A DNA stretch of 46,864 nucleotides. Source: Companilactobacillus nodensis DSM 19682 = JCM 14932 = NBRC 107160 (GTDB lineage Bacteria; Bacillota; Bacilli; Lactobacillales; Lactobacillaceae). A program made the translations under genes and the position numbers. Positions 17,803 through 26,012 of this stretch are shown here, piece after piece. Positions within the stretch are counted from its first letter, which is position 1, and each line of letters starts with the position of its first letter. The notes under the pieces were generated by a model that made no database searches, had not been told where the DNA came from, and saw nothing but the letters and a program-made list of their open reading frames with translations. The DNA is taken from positions 1 through 46,864 of the forward strand of contig NZ_BAMN01000018.1 of assembly GCF_000615905.1 (NCBI RefSeq), read 5' to 3'.

Positions 17803-19134
17803 TTATTGTTGATTAGGATTCAAAGTACTCAACACTTGTTCATAAGCAGTTTCATATTTTTGAACATCTCCGGCACCCATGAAGATAATAACCGCATTAT
17901 GATAATCCAATAATGGTGACATATCTTTGAGTGTAAGAACTTCTCCACCCTTGTGAATCTTGTCGCCCAAATCTTTACTTGTAATATCTCCGTGCTTTTC
18001 ACGAATTGAACCAAAGATATTTGTTAAGTAAACTTTATCGGCAAGATCCAATGACTTAGCAAAGTCATCCATTAGAGCTAATGTTCTAGTGTATGTATGT
18101 GGTTGGAAAACAGCAATGACTTCGCGGTCAGGATATTTTTGTCTAGCAGCATCAATTGTTGCTTTGATTTCTTGTGGATGGTGAGCGTAGTCATCAATAA
18201 TAACCATATCAGCAACTTTCTTTTCACTGAAACGTCTCTTAACACCACCGAATGTTTGTAGTTCTCTATTGATCAACGCGTGGTCAAGATTCTCCATGTG
18301 ACCAACACCAATGACGGCAAGTGAATTAAGAACATTATGTTCACCATACAATGGAATTTCGAAATTACCGATATTCTCACCCTTGATAGAAACATCAAAT
18401 GATGAACCCTTTACGGTTCTCTTAATGTTTGTAGCACGGATATCGTCTTTTTCATCCAAACCATAATAGTAAATTGGAACATCGGCTTTGATAGACTTGG
18501 CATGCTTGTCCTCACCCCAGATGAAGATACCCTTCTTAGTCTTACGTGATTCTGACTCGAAGGCATCAACAACATCATTGATTCCACCGAAGAAGTAATC
18601 TGGGTGATCAAAATCAATGTTTGTGATGATCAAATAATCTGGTGAGTAATCCAAGAAGTGACGACGGTATTCATCAGCTTCGAAGACAAAGAACTTAGCG
18701 TCCTTTTCACCTTTACCAGTACCATCACCGATCAAATAAGATGTCTTAGCAATACCGCTTAGTGTATGTGCCAAAAGACCCGTTGTGCTTGTCTTACCAT
18801 GTGATCCGGCAATACCGATCGAAGTATATTGTGAAACCAACTTACCAACCATTTGTGGATAAGTTACGACTGGCAAGTGCATGTCATTAGCCTTTTTGAT
18901 TTCAACTTGGTCATCATCAAAGGCGTTACCTTTGATAATCGTCAGACCTTCATGAATATTCTTTTCATCAAATGGCATGATCTTAATGCCTGCTTGTTCA
19001 AGTCCTCTTTGAGTAAATGTATATTTATCAATATCTGAACCTTGAACTTCATATCCTAAATCTTTCAAGATAAGTGCCAAAGCACTCATTCCTGTACCTT
19101 TAATACCAACGAAATGATAGACTGTTTTTTCCAT
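17803..19134 (-). CDS. murC: UDP-N-acetylmuramate--L-alanine ligase
   Basis: MurC adds L-alanine to UDP-MurNAc, the first peptide step of peptidoglycan synthesis, in the cytoplasm. The 443-residue protein shows the N-terminal [11 protein letters not shown] nucleotide-binding loop, the ATP-binding GSHGKTST motif at 110-117, [10 protein letters not shown], and [10 protein letters not shown] near the domain boundary, all typical of MurC. It follows a ytpR-like gene by 8 bases. A hairpin lies 120 bases after its stop. Confidence 0.97.
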   Translation of the reverse strand: MEKTVYHFVGIKGTGMSALALILKDLGYEVQGSDIDKYTFTQRGLEQAGIKIMPFDEKNIHEGLTIIKGNAFDDDQVEIKKANDMHLPVVTYPQMVGKLVSQYTSIGIAGSHGKTSTTGLLAHTLSGIAKTSYLIGDGTGKGEKDAKFFVFEADEYRRHFLDYSPDYLIITNIDFDHPDYFFGGINDVVDAFESESRKTKKGIFIWGEDKHAKSIKADVPIYYYGLDEKDDIRATNIKRTVKGSSFDVSIKGENIGNFEIPLYGEHNVLNSLAVIGVGHMENLDHALINRELQTFGGVKRRFSEKKVADMVIIDDYAHHPQEIKATIDAARQKYPDREVIAVFQPHTYTRTLALMDDFAKSLDLADKVYLTNIFGSIREKHGDITSKDLGDKIHKGGEVLTLKDMSPLLDYHNAVIIFMGAGDVQKYETAYEQVLSTLNPNQQ

Positions 19135-19142
19135 GATTACTC

Positions 19143-19775
19143 CTAATTGAACATTTTTTCTGCTTTTTCAAAATCAAATGCCTGTCCAGCGGCACCTTCG
19201 TCAAGAACTAAAATACCACGTTTCTTTGGTGCGTTAGGAATTCCCAGCTCTTTAGCTGAACAAATCATTCCGTAACTGTCCACTCCACGTAGTTCACCTG
19301 GCCAAATTTCACTACCAGTGGGCATAACTGCACCTGGTAATGCTACTACAACTAGTTGTCCTTGTTCAATATTTGGTGCACCACAAACGATTTGGACTGG
19401 TTTGTCCAAACCAACGTCTGTTTGTGTGATGTGCAAGTGATCTGAATCGGGATGTTCTGTCATTTCATCAACATGACCGATCACAAACTTTGGCTTGTCA
19501 TCAACTTCTAGTGTGTCAGAAAAGCCGGCTGCAGAAATCTTTTGATTAAGCAATGAAACTTGATCAGCGTTAAGGAATACTTGTCCCTTAGCATCCAATC
19601 CAAGTTCTTTGGCTAGACCAAAAAAATTGAAACCAATGGCTTCATTAGTTTCATCATTATATATTCTTACAACACTATCTTTTTTGTCTACTGCTTGTGT
19701 AACACCAGCATCATCTGCTAGCTCAACGATTAGGACGTCACCTAAGACGTCTGGATTATAAAAACTTAATAGCAT
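19143..19775 (-). CDS. ytpR: YtpR-like tRNA-binding (EMAP/OB-fold) protein
   Basis: This 210-residue protein has an N-terminal DUF4479-type segment ([19 protein letters not shown]) and a C-terminal tRNA-binding OB fold recognised by [19 protein letters not shown] and QIVCGAPNI, as found at the N-terminus of bacterial PheRS beta. The exact role is not known. ATG 19775 with GTGAGG upstream is preferred to a TTG five codons earlier. It lies between a thioredoxin-like gene and murC, matching the ytpP-ytpR pair of Bacillus. Confidence 0.88.
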   Translation of the reverse strand: MLLSFYNPDVLGDVLIVELADDAGVTQAVDKKDSVVRIYNDETNEAIGFNFFGLAKELGLDAKGQVFLNADQVSLLNQKISAAGFSDTLEVDDKPKFVIGHVDEMTEHPDSDHLHITQTDVGLDKPVQIVCGAPNIEQGQLVVVALPGAVMPTGSEIWPGELRGVDSYGMICSAKELGIPNAPKKRGILVLDEGAAGQAFDFEKAEKMFN

Positions 19776-19791
19776 TATTTCCTCACTCAAA

Positions 19792-20118
19792 TTATTTATT
19801 TACTACAGAATTAATAAAGGTCTCAACTTCTTCTTTAGTTTTACGATCTTTATTTACTAGTCTACCAATTTCTTTACCATTTTCAATAATAACAAAGCTA
19901 GGAATTCCCATAATGTCTAATTCTTGAGCAACTTCCATGTTATTATCACGGTTAAAGCTGATCCATTCGAAGTCTGAATACTCGCTTTCTAGTTCTGGTA
20001 GCTTGGGTTCAATAAACTTGCAATCTGGGCACCAGTCTGCGTGGAAGAACAAAATAAACTTGCCTTCTTTAGTGACTTCATGCCAATCTTTTGTTTCATA
20101 ATCTTCAATATTTTTCAT
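19792..20118 (-). CDS. ytpP: Thioredoxin-like protein (YtpP-like)
   Basis: This 108-residue thioredoxin-fold protein carries an ADWCPDCKFIEP active site with C30 and C33. The CPDC centre differs from the CGPC of true thioredoxin and is typical of the YtpP group. The cis-proline loop is IMGIPSFVI. There is no signal peptide, so it is cytoplasmic. It is the first gene of a minus-strand unit with ytpR and murC, divergent from the 104-residue gene at 20,251. Confidence 0.88.
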   Translation of the reverse strand: MKNIEDYETKDWHEVTKEGKFILFFHADWCPDCKFIEPKLPELESEYSDFEWISFNRDNNMEVAQELDIMGIPSFVIIENGKEIGRLVNKDRKTKEEVETFINSVVNK

Positions 20119-20250
20119 AATTTATATCACCTCTCATTATTAAGATACTTTTTCTTGCTCAATGGGTCAATTTAAATGTTCTTAGCTAGGGAATTAATAT
20201 ATAATAGTGTTAATATATGATTAAAACAAACATCAAGGAGTGATTTTATT

Positions 20251-20565
20251 ATGAGTAAAAAAGGTATCGGTTCAGTACTAGTTGCAGGTACAGCACTTGT
20301 TGCGGGAGCAGCTGCTACAGTTTTGGTAAAGCATCACCTAGATAGTGAAAAGATCATTGCTAAAGTTAAATCCGTTCTTGGCGAAGATAGCAAAGTTATC
20401 GGCTCATGGGTTGAACCCTTCTATCAACGTGTAAATGTTAATGGTCAAGCTTCATGGGGTATCGTCGGTGGCGTTACAACAATGGACGACTTTGACGTAG
20501 CTCAATATCACTTTATCGCCGATGCTGTCACTGGCGAATTACTTAACATCAAAAAGGTTCAATAA
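20251..20565 (+). CDS. Small membrane-anchored protein of unknown function (PepSY-like tail)
   Basis: I do not recognise a named family. The 104-residue protein has one hydrophobic segment near residues 8-26 rich in G, A and V, a charged linker, and a folded tail ending DAVTGELLNIKKV that resembles the end of PepSY repeats. It is probably anchored in the membrane with the tail outside. It has a good AAGGAG ribosome site, a TATAAT at 20,200-20,205 as a possible -10, and a terminator embedded in trmB. It is the only plus-strand gene nearby. Confidence 0.75.
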   Translation: MSKKGIGSVLVAGTALVAGAAATVLVKHHLDSEKIIAKVKSVLGEDSKVIGSWVEPFYQRVNVNGQASWGIVGGVTTMDDFDVAQYHFIADAVTGELLNIKKVQ

Positions 20566-20581
20566 TAATAAAACAAAATAA

Positions 20582-21226
20582 CTAATTAAATTGGGCTTTC
20601 AGGTAATTAATCCTGAAGCCTTTTTTGCTGAACTTTTCTTCGTATTCAGTCGGAATATTGGTCTCATTCAATTCTTCATTGTTATGAAGATCAAGTGAAA
20701 TCTCATCAAACTTCATTCCAAAGTTATTCATGCTGACAAGCGAGTATTCAAACAATCCTTGATTATCAGTTTTGAATTGAATATAACCATCATCCTTTAG
20801 GACGGTCTTATATTGCTCCAAGAATGACTTATAAGTTAAGCGACGTTTTTCATGGCGTGTCTTAGGCCATGGATCGGAAAAATTCAAATACATTCCACTG
20901 ACTTCACCTTCAGCAAACAAGTCAGTCAAGTTAGCACCATTAGCTAATAATAGTTGCAAGTTGGGAAGTTTATTCTCAACTTGCTTTTTTAGTAGCAAGG
21001 CAATGGCGCCCTCTTGGACCTCCATCGCCACATAATTATTCTGAGGGTTCTGCTTGGCCAATTCAGTAATAAATCCACCCTTACCTGAACCTAATTCAAG
21101 GAACAATGGTTGTGACTTTTCAAATCTATCTTGCCACTTGCCAGCCATATTCTCGGGTTGAACAGCAATCAAATCCAAGTTGTCATTAATCATGTCTTTT
21201 GCCCAAGGTTTGTTTCTAAGTCTCAT
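20582..21226 (-). CDS. trmB: tRNA (guanine-N7-)-methyltransferase
   Basis: TrmB makes m7G46 in the tRNA variable loop. The 214-residue protein has the SAM-binding motif [11 protein letters not shown] near residues 44-54 and the diagnostic [18 protein letters not shown] block. It starts 5 bases after the ecsB stop and probably shares its transcript. Its 3' end doubles as an antisense terminator for the convergent gene. Confidence 0.97.
   Translation of the reverse strand: MRLRNKPWAKDMINDNLDLIAVQPENMAGKWQDRFEKSQPLFLELGSGKGGFITELAKQNPQNNYVAMEVQEGAIALLLKKQVENKLPNLQLLLANGANLTDLFAEGEVSGMYLNFSDPWPKTRHEKRRLTYKSFLEQYKTVLKDDGYIQFKTDNQGLFEYSLVSMNNFGMKFDEISLDLHNNEELNETNIPTEYEEKFSKKGFRINYLKAQFN
20594..20626 (+). 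terminator. Plus-strand terminator inside the trmB 3' end
   Basis: GGCTTTCAGG (20594-20603) pairs with CCTGAAGCC (20612-20620) with a one-base bulge, followed by six T. It would end transcription of the 104-residue gene at 20,251. The same bases encode the last residues of trmB on the other strand. Confidence 0.8.
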
Positions 21227-21231
21227 AAAAT

Positions 21232-22461
21232 CTAATACGCTCCGTTATCTAAATATTTTTTAAGTTGTCTTGGCATGTAAAAATAGCCAACAAATAATAA
21301 TACCGCAAGTCCGGCGACAATAATAACTAAACTATTAACACTCAGACCGAATTTGTAGAAAATTGCAATGGCACTGATGACCCACTGAATGCACAACACA
21401 AATACGCTAAGCTTGGTGAAGTCATTAACTTTGTCCTTACCACTGACTGGATATAGACGCTGCATCATGTTCAGCATCACTTCTTTGAAGTATGGCTTCA
21501 ATTGGAAACCTACCAAATATATGAATAGCATTTCTACTATCAAAGAAATATAGAAATTATCGATCAATGCTAACATGATTGTCTGAATGATAGTCAGACG
21601 CATGAATAATCCGATGTATTCATTGTTTCGTACGAATCCACGTGCAAATAAGTACAAGTACGTGTTCTTTTGAACTGGTTTAATTCCATTGAAAACAAAG
21701 TCCAACCACTTACGACGCTTGATCTTACTATTAACACCCGGTACATCAGTGAATAAATTATAAAATCTCTTAACTCTAAACATTCTCTGATTCTCATCAG
21801 AAATAGCTTGCTGCCATTGCATTTGCCCTGATTCACAGATTTTTTTGTTATTAATTTGTGCGCCAACAAAGGCAATCAATCCTACCACCAAAATAACCGG
21901 ACTAAACCAGTATACAGAAATTATTAAAGAAACTATCAAAAATATATTAAGTAATAATTTTAAATTCATTCCTGACACTTGTTCACGACCGTAGATCTTG
22001 AACATTTCAACATTCAAAAATGCTAATTTGAAGAATACTAACCCGGCAGCAATGAGGCATATATCCATGATGCTCAGTCCTGCTCCAGTAAACGCAAATG
22101 GTGACAATAAGAAATTAACGATCACGATTGCTACTACTGGTAACGCAATACTATAGTTCAATGCTGACTTGAAATACTGATAAAATTCTTTTTCTTTTAC
22201 TAATAAGAACGTACTGTCTGGCTCTTCCAGTAAAGTGGCGATCCTACCGACTTGAGCTATCAAGAACAAAATCAAAATAACCACTGGCTTACCTAATAAC
22301 AACTCATGTTTGATCGTTCCCAAAAAGTTGGAGTACCAGAATCCTAATGCACCTATCAACACGATAAACGCTAACACAAAATTATCGTTAAAAATTAATC
22401 TTAAATATTTGAATTGATCGATTTGATGTCTTCTTAATCTATTTTTCCAAAGTTCTTTCAT
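21232..22461 (-). CDS. ecsB: ABC transporter permease EcsB
   Basis: This 409-residue polytopic membrane protein belongs to the EcsB family: it opens [28 protein letters not shown]-like, then has paired hydrophobic segments across its length. With EcsA it forms an ABC transporter that influences protein secretion and intramembrane proteolysis by RasP in Bacillus; one proposal is clearance of signal-peptide fragments. Its start overlaps the ecsA stop by one base (TGATG), so the subunits are coupled. Confidence 0.92.
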   Translation of the reverse strand: MKELWKNRLRRHQIDQFKYLRLIFNDNFVLAFIVLIGALGFWYSNFLGTIKHELLLGKPVVILILFLIAQVGRIATLLEEPDSTFLLVKEKEFYQYFKSALNYSIALPVVAIVIVNFLLSPFAFTGAGLSIMDICLIAAGLVFFKLAFLNVEMFKIYGREQVSGMNLKLLLNIFLIVSLIISVYWFSPVILVVGLIAFVGAQINNKKICESGQMQWQQAISDENQRMFRVKRFYNLFTDVPGVNSKIKRRKWLDFVFNGIKPVQKNTYLYLFARGFVRNNEYIGLFMRLTIIQTIMLALIDNFYISLIVEMLFIYLVGFQLKPYFKEVMLNMMQRLYPVSGKDKVNDFTKLSVFVLCIQWVISAIAIFYKFGLSVNSLVIIVAGLAVLLFVGYFYMPRQLKKYLDNGAY

Positions 22462-23192
22462 CAGAGATCCTCATTTGACATCTTAATGTAGATATCATCA
22501 AGATTGGCATCTTTCATATCGAACTTATCTTTTAATTGATCCAAAGTTCCATCAGCACGAACTTGTCCATGATTAAGCAACACAAACTTATCAGCGTGGT
22601 TTTGAACAGTAGCCAGGACATGAGTTGACATCAAAACTGAACATCCAGACTTTTTCTTAGCTTCAACAATATTTAACAAATCATTGACTGCCAAAGGATC
22701 AAGGCCAGTAAATGGCTCATCAATAATGAACAATCTGGCATTAGTCATGAATGCACAAACAATCATAACCTTTTGCTTCATACCCTTTGAAAAGTTCTGT
22801 GGGAACCAATCCAACTTGTTATCAAGTCTGAAGGTCTTCAACAATTCATTGGCATTTTCCCAAGTTTTATCATGATCCAAGCCATACGCCATGATCGTCA
22901 TTTCAATGTGTTCTTTCAATGTTAATTCAGGATATAAAATTGGCATTTCGGGAACATAAGCAATTTTTTTACGATATGCTTCAACATTGTCGTGCAGACT
23001 CATCCCATCGATCAGAATTTGTCCACCACGTGGCGTCAATAGTCCAATGATGTGCTTGATAGTTGTTGATTTACCGGCACCGTTAAGCCCAATCAATCCA
23101 ACAACTTGTCCGTCTTCAACTGTAAAAGTTTCTTTTTTTAAAACTGAAACTTGACCGTATCCACCGGTCAGTTCTTTTATCTCTAAAGTCAT
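22461..23192 (-). CDS. ecsA: ABC transporter ATP-binding protein EcsA
   Basis: This 243-residue ATPase has Walker A GLNGAGKST at 35-43, a signature-like FSKGMKQKV and Walker B LFIIDEP, followed by the switch histidine in STHVL. Together with the downstream permease gene and the divergent hit gene this matches the ecs locus of Bacillus. It opens the ecsA-ecsB-trmB unit. A signature of SKGMKQ instead of LSGGQ is normal for this group. Confidence 0.93.
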   Translation of the reverse strand: MTLEIKELTGGYGQVSVLKKETFTVEDGQVVGLIGLNGAGKSTTIKHIIGLLTPRGGQILIDGMSLHDNVEAYRKKIAYVPEMPILYPELTLKEHIEMTIMAYGLDHDKTWENANELLKTFRLDNKLDWFPQNFSKGMKQKVMIVCAFMTNARLFIIDEPFTGLDPLAVNDLLNIVEAKKKSGCSVLMSTHVLATVQNHADKFVLLNHGQVRADGTLDQLKDKFDMKDANLDDIYIKMSNEDL

Positions 23193-23279
23193 GGTAAACC
23201 ACCTATTATTCTGTTTTTACTATCCTAATTATGATAGCATGATAATTAATATTAATGTTTTTTGAAAGGAGATTTTTAT

Positions 23280-23708
23280 ATGGACGACTGCATTTTTTGC
23301 AAAATAATTAATAACGAAATTCCTAGCACTACGATTTATGAGGATGACGACATTAAGGCATTCTTCGATATTTCTCAAGTAACTCCTGGTCACACTTTGG
23401 TGGTACCTAAGAAACATGTCCAAAATATTTTCGAATACGACGAAGAACTAGCTCAAAAAGTATTCAAGAAAATCCCAATGATTGCTCGTGCAATCAAAGA
23501 TTCTAATCCTGATATTATCGGCATGAACATTTGCCAAAATAATGGTGAAATTGCATACCAAAGTGTTATGCATTCACACTTCCATCTAGTACCTCGTTAC
23601 TCCAAGGATGATGACTTCTCAATGACTTGGGGCGACAACACTGGCAAGGCCTCTAACGAAGAATTGCAAAAACGTGCTGATTCGATCAAACAACATTTGG
23701 AGGACTAA
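23280..23708 (+). CDS. hit: HIT-family nucleotide hydrolase/transferase (Hit)
   Basis: This 142-residue histidine-triad protein has the catalytic H98-S-H100-F-H102 motif. An N-terminal CIFCKI pair of cysteines suggests a zinc site as in Bacillus Hit. Start ATG 23280 has AAAGGAG upstream; an in-frame ATG six codons earlier lies before this ribosome site and is rejected. The family hydrolyses AMP conjugates. It is divergent from ecsA and followed by a yhaH-like gene and prsA, preserving the Bacillus order. Confidence 0.94.
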   Translation: MDDCIFCKIINNEIPSTTIYEDDDIKAFFDISQVTPGHTLVVPKKHVQNIFEYDEELAQKVFKKIPMIARAIKDSNPDIIGMNICQNNGEIAYQSVMHSHFHLVPRYSKDDDFSMTWGDNTGKASNEELQKRADSIKQHLED

Positions 23709-23709
23709 G

Positions 23710-24009
23710 ATGAAATTTTTTAGCGGATTTATTATTGGTGCAATTTCAGGTGCAGCACTAGAAATGCTCCAATCACAAAAAAATGCATCTGTAGATAATA
23801 GTACCAACTTATTCCACAATATAAAAGATTTAAAGAATACATTAGTTGAACTTAAAGACAATGCGTCTATCGTTCCCGGAGTTCTTTCCGGACTTCAGTC
23901 TGATATTACAAATTACGCGGAAGACATCGCACCTGCCGTTGAAAACTTAAAATCATCAGTTTCAGAAATGCAGAGTAATTTGGAAGAATTCAAAGATATT
24001 AGTAACTAA
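23710..24009 (+). CDS. Small YtxH/YhaH-like membrane-anchored protein
   Basis: This 99-residue protein begins MKFFSGFIIGAISGAALEML, a glycine-rich hydrophobic anchor typical of YtxH/YhaH proteins, followed by a mostly helical, charged tail. Its start overlaps the hit ribosome frame closely: ATG 23710 lies one base after the hit stop. The position between hit and prsA matches yhaH in Bacillus. The function is unknown. Confidence 0.78.
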   Translation: MKFFSGFIIGAISGAALEMLQSQKNASVDNSTNLFHNIKDLKNTLVELKDNASIVPGVLSGLQSDITNYAEDIAPAVENLKSSVSEMQSNLEEFKDISN

Positions 24010-24111
24010 TTTATGAATTTTTTGTGATTTTTTCATCAATAAATTAACTATTTCCATTGTTTTATGGTAATCTTGTCAATTGAAGACATATTAAATAAGG
24101 ATGTGTAAAGG

Positions 24112-25014
24112 ATGAACAAACGTTTGACAAAATGGGTCCTAGCATTAGCAGGCCTATTGATGGTAACAGTTGTTGCTGGTTGTTCTGGTAACAAGACAGT
24201 TGCTACACTTAAGGGTAGCAAAATCACCGAAGAACAATATTACAAGGAAATGAAGAGTTCTTCGTCAGGTAAGCAAACACTTCAAACAATGATCATTACC
24301 GATGCCCTAGAGAATCAATATGGTAAAGATGTTTCTAAGAAGCAAGTTGACAAAGAATTCAACAAGTACAAGAGCCAATATGGTTCTTCATTCAGCTCAA
24401 TTCTTTCACAAAACGGTATGACTACTGCTCAATTCAAGAAGAACATTCGTACTAACCTTCTTACAAAGGTAGCTTTGAAGAAGAATAAGTCAGTTTCAAA
24501 TGCTCAACTTAAAAAAGAATGGAAATCATATCAACCTAAGATCACTGTTTCTCAAATCTTAGTTGCTAAGAAAGATACAGCCACAGAAGTTATTACAAAA
24601 CTTCAAAATGGTGAAGATTTCACAAAACTAGCTAAGAAATATTCAACAGATAATGCCACAAAGAGTAACGGCGGCAAGATGCCTGCATTCGATAACGACA
24701 GTACTAGTGTTGATTCAGACTTCAAGACAGCCGCATACAAACTTGAAAAAGTTGGCGACTATTCATCAGAACCAGTTAAAACTAGCTATGGTTACAGCAT
24801 CATCAAACTTGATAAGAAACCTTCAAAGGGTAAGATGAGTGACCACACAGCTGAACTTAAATCTAAGATTTATGCTAGCTGGATGCAAGATTCAACTGTA
24901 ATGCAAAAAGTTATTTCTAAGGTATTGAAGAAAGCTGATGTATCCATCAAGGATAGCGATTTGAAAGATGTTCTTTCAGGATATGTTTCATCATCAAGCT
25001 CTGCTAAAAAATAA
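24112..25014 (+). CDS. prsA: Foldase lipoprotein PrsA (peptidyl-prolyl isomerase)
   Basis: PrsA folds exported proteins on the outer face of the membrane. The 300-residue precursor has a lipoprotein signal ending VVAGC with the lipidated cysteine at 24, then an N-terminal chaperone domain, a parvulin-type domain (ISQILVAKKDTA-like start, KKYSTDNATKSNGGKMPAF, YGYSIIKLD) and a lysine-rich C-terminal helix region. The ribosome site AAGGATG lies 8 bases before the start. A strong terminator follows. The context with ecs, hit and yhaM fits secretion and surface maintenance. Confidence 0.95.
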   Translation: MNKRLTKWVLALAGLLMVTVVAGCSGNKTVATLKGSKITEEQYYKEMKSSSSGKQTLQTMIITDALENQYGKDVSKKQVDKEFNKYKSQYGSSFSSILSQNGMTTAQFKKNIRTNLLTKVALKKNKSVSNAQLKKEWKSYQPKITVSQILVAKKDTATEVITKLQNGEDFTKLAKKYSTDNATKSNGGKMPAFDNDSTSVDSDFKTAAYKLEKVGDYSSEPVKTSYGYSIIKLDKKPSKGKMSDHTAELKSKIYASWMQDSTVMQKVISKVLKKADVSIKDSDLKDVLSGYVSSSSSAKK

Positions 25015-25025
25015 TTAAGCAAATT

Positions 25026-25063
25026 AAAAAGAGTTCGATTTTTTAAAATCGAGCTCTTTTTTT
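25026..25063. terminator. Bidirectional terminator between prsA and yhaM
   Basis: AAAAAGAGTTCGATTTT and AAAATCGAGCTCTTTTTTT form a hairpin with a T-run on either strand. It separates the convergent genes prsA (plus) and yhaM (minus). Confidence 0.88.
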
Positions 25064-25073
25064 ATGTCTAATT

Positions 25074-26012
25074 TTAGCTATGTTTATAAAATGAACGATT
25101 ATCCAAGCCAAAAATACGTTCAGAAAACTTACCGTTCTCAGTCTTATCCAAGGCCTTAGTGATCATATTGATACTTGCATCCATTTCATCGATTCCGTGT
25201 AACACTTCAGCCTCTAACAACTTAGGACGCTCAGGTGATCCATATTCTAGTAATCCATGGTGAGACAAGACCATATGTCTCAACAAGATCATATCTTCTG
25301 AATCAAGGCTGATATCCATATCTGTCGCAGCCTTGACGATTTCTTCATCGATAATTGTAATATGACCTAACATATTGCCCTCAAAAGTATATTCAATATC
25401 CAATCCACCAGATAACTCAATTGTCTTACCCAAGTCATGTAAACATGCTCCGGCAATCAGCAATGCACGATTGATCTGTGGATATTGATCAGAAATCTTT
25501 TGCGCCAAATGAACCATACTCAACGTGTGATAAGCTAGTCCACCTTGAAAGTCATGATGATTACTCTTAGCCGCCGCACTAGTAAAGAACTTATCATGAT
25601 ACTTCTTAAACAAGTATCTAACGATACGATTCCAAGCACCGTTAGTTATTTCCAAGAAAATATCCTCGAACTCGTTCTCCATGTCGGCGCGCTTGATTGG
25701 CGCAGTTTGAACAAATTGCGACATATCAACAGTTTCAGAATCTAATACACCCAGACGATTGATGATGACCTGAGGTTTACCTTGGTAAACATCCCTCTTA
25801 CCGTCAAGTTGTACGACCGTTCCTACCTTGTAAGTTTCTGCATCATTTTCCTTAGCATCCCAATACTTACCAGGAATTTGTCCTGACTTATCCTCAAAAA
25901 CCAATGATAAAAAGTTCTTACCATTTTTGGCTAACCGGAAGTCTGACTTCTTAATAATTGCTTCCAAACTCATTGGCTCGCCATTCTTATAATCAATAAT
26001 TTTCTTAGTCAT
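25074..26012 (-). CDS. yhaM: 3'-5' exoribonuclease YhaM
   Basis: YhaM trims RNA and single-stranded DNA from the 3' end. The 312-residue protein has an N-terminal OB fold (about residues 15-95, SLVFEDKSGQIPGKYWDA) and a C-terminal HD domain with H in GGLAYHTLSM, HDLGK and the later HMVLSHHG metal ligands. Its start overlaps the yhaN stop by 8 bases. The yhaO-yhaN-yhaM order matches Bacillus. Confidence 0.94.
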   Translation of the reverse strand: MTKKIIDYKNGEPMSLEAIIKKSDFRLAKNGKNFLSLVFEDKSGQIPGKYWDAKENDAETYKVGTVVQLDGKRDVYQGKPQVIINRLGVLDSETVDMSQFVQTAPIKRADMENEFEDIFLEITNGAWNRIVRYLFKKYHDKFFTSAAAKSNHHDFQGGLAYHTLSMVHLAQKISDQYPQINRALLIAGACLHDLGKTIELSGGLDIEYTFEGNMLGHITIIDEEIVKAATDMDISLDSEDMILLRHMVLSHHGLLEYGSPERPKLLEAEVLHGIDEMDASINMITKALDKTENGKFSERIFGLDNRSFYKHS

